In this document: positions 6,285-7,705 of the stretch, one piece after another
Layout: the number at the start of each line of letters is the position of its first letter
Numbering within the stretch: position 1 is the first letter of the stretch
From: Luminiphilus sp.
GTDB lineage: Bacteria > Pseudomonadota > Gammaproteobacteria > Pseudomonadales > Halieaceae
Assembly: GCA_022425845.1 (NCBI GenBank)
Contig: JAKMEU010000060.1
Location: 1 to 7,705 of the forward strand
Direction: 5' to 3'
DNA: 7,705 nt
Program-made: the position numbers and the translations under genes
The notes under the pieces: generated by a model
Seen by the model: the letters and a program-made list of their open reading frames with translations, nothing else
Told to the model about the DNA's origin: nothing
The model's database searches: none

Positions 6285-7316
6285 CTAGAAACGAGACCCC
6301 TCGGTCAGGCGGGCATGGGCGAAAAACAGGACCGCTGTCAGCAGGAGGACCGATCCGCCCTGGTGCGCGGCGGCGACCGGTATCGCCACATGGGTCAACA
6401 GGGTCGATATCCCGAGGGCCACCTGCAGGAAGAGTGCTGCCACCATCGCCCAGGCGCCCAAGCGCACGCGGCCATCTCCGGTCCCCCGTCCACTGGTAAA
6501 AGCCACGGTCACCAACAACAGCGTCAGGCCATAAGCAAACATCCGGTGATTGAACTGAATGGTGGTCACCTGCTCGAAAGCCGATATCCATCCCTCGGCG
6601 TAAAGCGTCGGCGGAATGAAACTGTCACCCATTAACGGCCAGGTGGGGTAGCTGAAACCCGCATCTGTTCCGGCCACAAATCCCCCACTGAGAATCATGA
6701 GGTAGACAAGGGCCGCCAGACCCAAAGGCCACCACGACGCCATGGGCGGGATGCTCCGGTTGGGCGACGCCAGCTTCAAAATCAGCCAAACCATATAGCC
6801 GTAGAGTAGGACCGCCAGACCAAGGTGCGCCGTCAGTCGGTATTGTGAGACATCGGGACGATCGACCAATCCGCTTTTGACCATATACCAACCCAATAAG
6901 CCCTGGCAGCCGCCCAGAAAGAACAGCACCAGCAAGTGGGGCAGGAGGGGTCGGCGAACCATGCCCCGCGCCATGAAAAAGATCATGGGAAACAAATACA
7001 GCAGGCCGATCAACCGCCCCAGCACACGATGCAGATATTCGTACATGAAAATGACTTTGAAGCCGGAGAGGTCCATATCGAAATTAATCTTCTGAAACTC
7101 CGGGTACTGCTTGTATTTGTCAAAAGCAATTTCCCACTCGGTCTGGTTCAGGGGCGGAATGGTTCCCATGATGGGCTGCCACTCCACCATCGACAGACCC
7201 GAGTCCGTCAAGCGCGTCACCCCGCCCAACAGGATCATGCCGAAGATCACGACGGCACAGACCGTCAACCACCGGGCTATCCACCGGTCGTGGGTGTCTG
7301 GAAGATATGAATACAT
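6285..7316 (-). CDS. ctaA: Heme A synthase, COX15/CtaA family
   Basis: Integral inner-membrane enzyme that oxidises the C8 methyl group of heme O to the formyl group of heme A, the cofactor of aa3-type cytochrome oxidases. With the ATG at 7316 it has 343 residues and about eight hydrophobic helices. The four family histidines are present: H96 in EYLHRVLGR, H164 in AHLGLAVLL, H257 in FNHRMFAYG and H318 in AHQGGSVLLL. Other family marks are GGVTRLTDSGLSMVEWQP near the first helix and SGGFVAGTDAG...WPLMGD in the middle. The long loop with W-x-x-F-x-x-Y-K-x-x-P-E-F is typical of the Cox15/alphaproteobacterial branch rather than the short Bacillus form. The frame is open upstream to a GTG at 7388, but 7316 has a far better ribosome binding site and gives the usual N-terminus. 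No ctaB or cox genes are visible nearby, and there is no functional link to the secretion operon. Confidence 0.95.
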   Translation of the reverse strand: MYSYLPDTHDRWIARWLTVCAVVIFGMILLGGVTRLTDSGLSMVEWQPIMGTIPPLNQTEWEIAFDKYKQYPEFQKINFDMDLSGFKVIFMYEYLHRVLGRLIGLLYLFPMIFFMARGMVRRPLLPHLLVLFFLGGCQGLLGWYMVKSGLVDRPDVSQYRLTAHLGLAVLLYGYMVWLILKLASPNRSIPPMASWWPLGLAALVYLMILSGGFVAGTDAGFSYPTWPLMGDSFIPPTLYAEGWISAFEQVTTIQFNHRMFAYGLTLLLVTVAFTSGRGTGDGRVRLGAWAMVAALFLQVALGISTLLTHVAIPVAAAHQGGSVLLLTAVLFFAHARLTEGSRF

Positions 7317-7408
7317 GGTCGCCTCCCCTCGTAGCACCCCCAGTTTAACGTATTCGGAGACGGGAACGGGATCGCGTACACTGCGCACCCCCGACCTGGA
7401 ATAGCACC
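7317..7408. promoter_or_regulatory. Divergent intergenic region between ctaA and uup
   Basis: These 92 bp must hold start signals for both divergent genes. TACACT (7377-7382, plus strand) could be a -10 for uup, and TACGTT or TTAAAC near 7345-7355 on the minus strand for ctaA. None has a convincing -35, so individual promoters are not called. Confidence 0.35.
7322..7330 (-). promoter_or_regulatory. ctaA: Ribosome binding site of ctaA
   Basis: GAGGGGAGG ends five bases before the ATG at 7316. It supports that start over the in-frame GTG at 7388, which would place the gene start inside the promoter region shared with uup. Confidence 0.7.
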
Positions 7409-7705
7409 ATGCCCCTGTTGCGACTGGACGACGTCGAGCTTCACTTTGGCAGCCATATCATTCTCGACCGTGTCAGGCTCAATCTGGAGCAGGGCCAGCG
7501 GCTGGGATTGCTGGGGCGCAACGGCGCCGGTAAGACGACCCTGTTCAAAATACTCTCCGGAGAAATCAATCCGGATGCCGGGGAGCGCTGGTTGCAACCC
7601 GGCGCCCGCCTCGCAAGGCTGGAGCAGGAATTACCCGATACCGAAGCCGCCACCGTGTATGACGTCGTGGCGGGGGGGCTGGACGCTGCAGGGCAATTAC
7701 TGGCC
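7409..7705 (+). CDS. uup: ABC-F family ATPase, Uup-like (N-terminal part)
   Basis: The frame is open from an ATG at 7409 to the right edge (99 codons, no stop), so only the start of the first ATPase domain is seen. It begins MPLLRLDDVELHFG and has Walker A GRNGAGKTT at 36-44. Next comes a Uup-like stretch, LARLEQELP (about residues 72-80), and then VYDVVAGGL. ABC-F proteins lack membrane segments. Uup acts in the cytoplasm and has been linked to ribosome function and to genome stability (transposon excision). EttA and other ABC-F members share the same start, but the ARLEQELP and DVVAGGL wording favours Uup. Only a weak purine stretch (TGGA at 7397-7400) precedes the ATG. The gene is transcribed away from ctaA and is unrelated to the adhesin system. 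Confidence 0.85.
   Translation, partial: MPLLRLDDVELHFGSHIILDRVRLNLEQGQRLGLLGRNGAGKTTLFKILSGEINPDAGERWLQPGARLARLEQELPDTEAATVYDVVAGGLDAAGQLLA

Noticed and set aside
7317..7388. N-terminal extension of CtaA from a GTG at 7388
   Set aside because: The extra 24 residues do not look like a CtaA N-terminus. The GTG lies in the short divergent promoter region, and the ATG at 7316 has a strong ribosome binding site.
1..7705. CRISPR array, tRNA, rRNA, insertion sequence or attachment site
   Set aside because: No short regularly spaced repeats, no tRNA-like cloverleaf, no transposase frame and no terminal inverted repeats were seen on reading through. The only clear repeats are the protein-coding adhesin modules.

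Overview
The window looks like chromosomal DNA from a GC-rich Gram-negative bacterium, most likely a marine-type gammaproteobacterium. This is inferred from the mix of a LapA-type retention-module adhesin, an LssB/LapB-type type I secretion ABC transporter, a Cox15-like CtaA and a Uup-like ABC-F protein. No rRNA or other marker fixes the taxon, so the assignment is tentative.

Layout. Five genes are on the minus strand. Transcribed from right to left they are: heme A synthase ctaA (7316-6285), a type I secretion ABC transporter (6147-4024), an unusually long HlyD-family membrane fusion protein (4024-2144), a LuxR/NarL-type regulator with a degenerate receiver (2147-1518), then a 244-bp A-tract-rich gap and the first 424 codons of a large surface adhesin (1273 to the left edge, continuing outside). 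At the right edge, divergent from ctaA, the first 99 codons of an ABC-F ATPase (uup) begin at 7409. The transporter, adaptor and regulator genes overlap by 1 nt (TAATG) and 4 nt (GTGA), so they form one translationally coupled operon. ctaA and uup look like flanking housekeeping genes.

How the genes work together. The ABC transporter has an N-terminal C39-like domain without the catalytic cysteine. With the HlyD protein, it should export the adhesin through a TolC-type outer-membrane pore that is not in this window. The adhesin starts with a retention module and carries a T-A-A-G sequence at residues 109-112, as expected for a LapG-cleavable, c-di-GMP-controlled biofilm adhesin, followed by Calx-beta-like repeats. 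The regulator lies just upstream of the adhesin gene and is the obvious candidate to control it.

The most unusual feature is the first ~215 residues of the HlyD protein, predicted to be cytoplasmic. The first ~120 of them resemble the PUA/EVE-like domain found in front of Mrr-type restriction endonucleases. A ribosome binding site with good spacing, plus the TAATG overlap, supports this extension as truly translated. A nucleic-acid- or nucleotide-binding type fold on a type I secretion adaptor would be a novel input into adhesin export.
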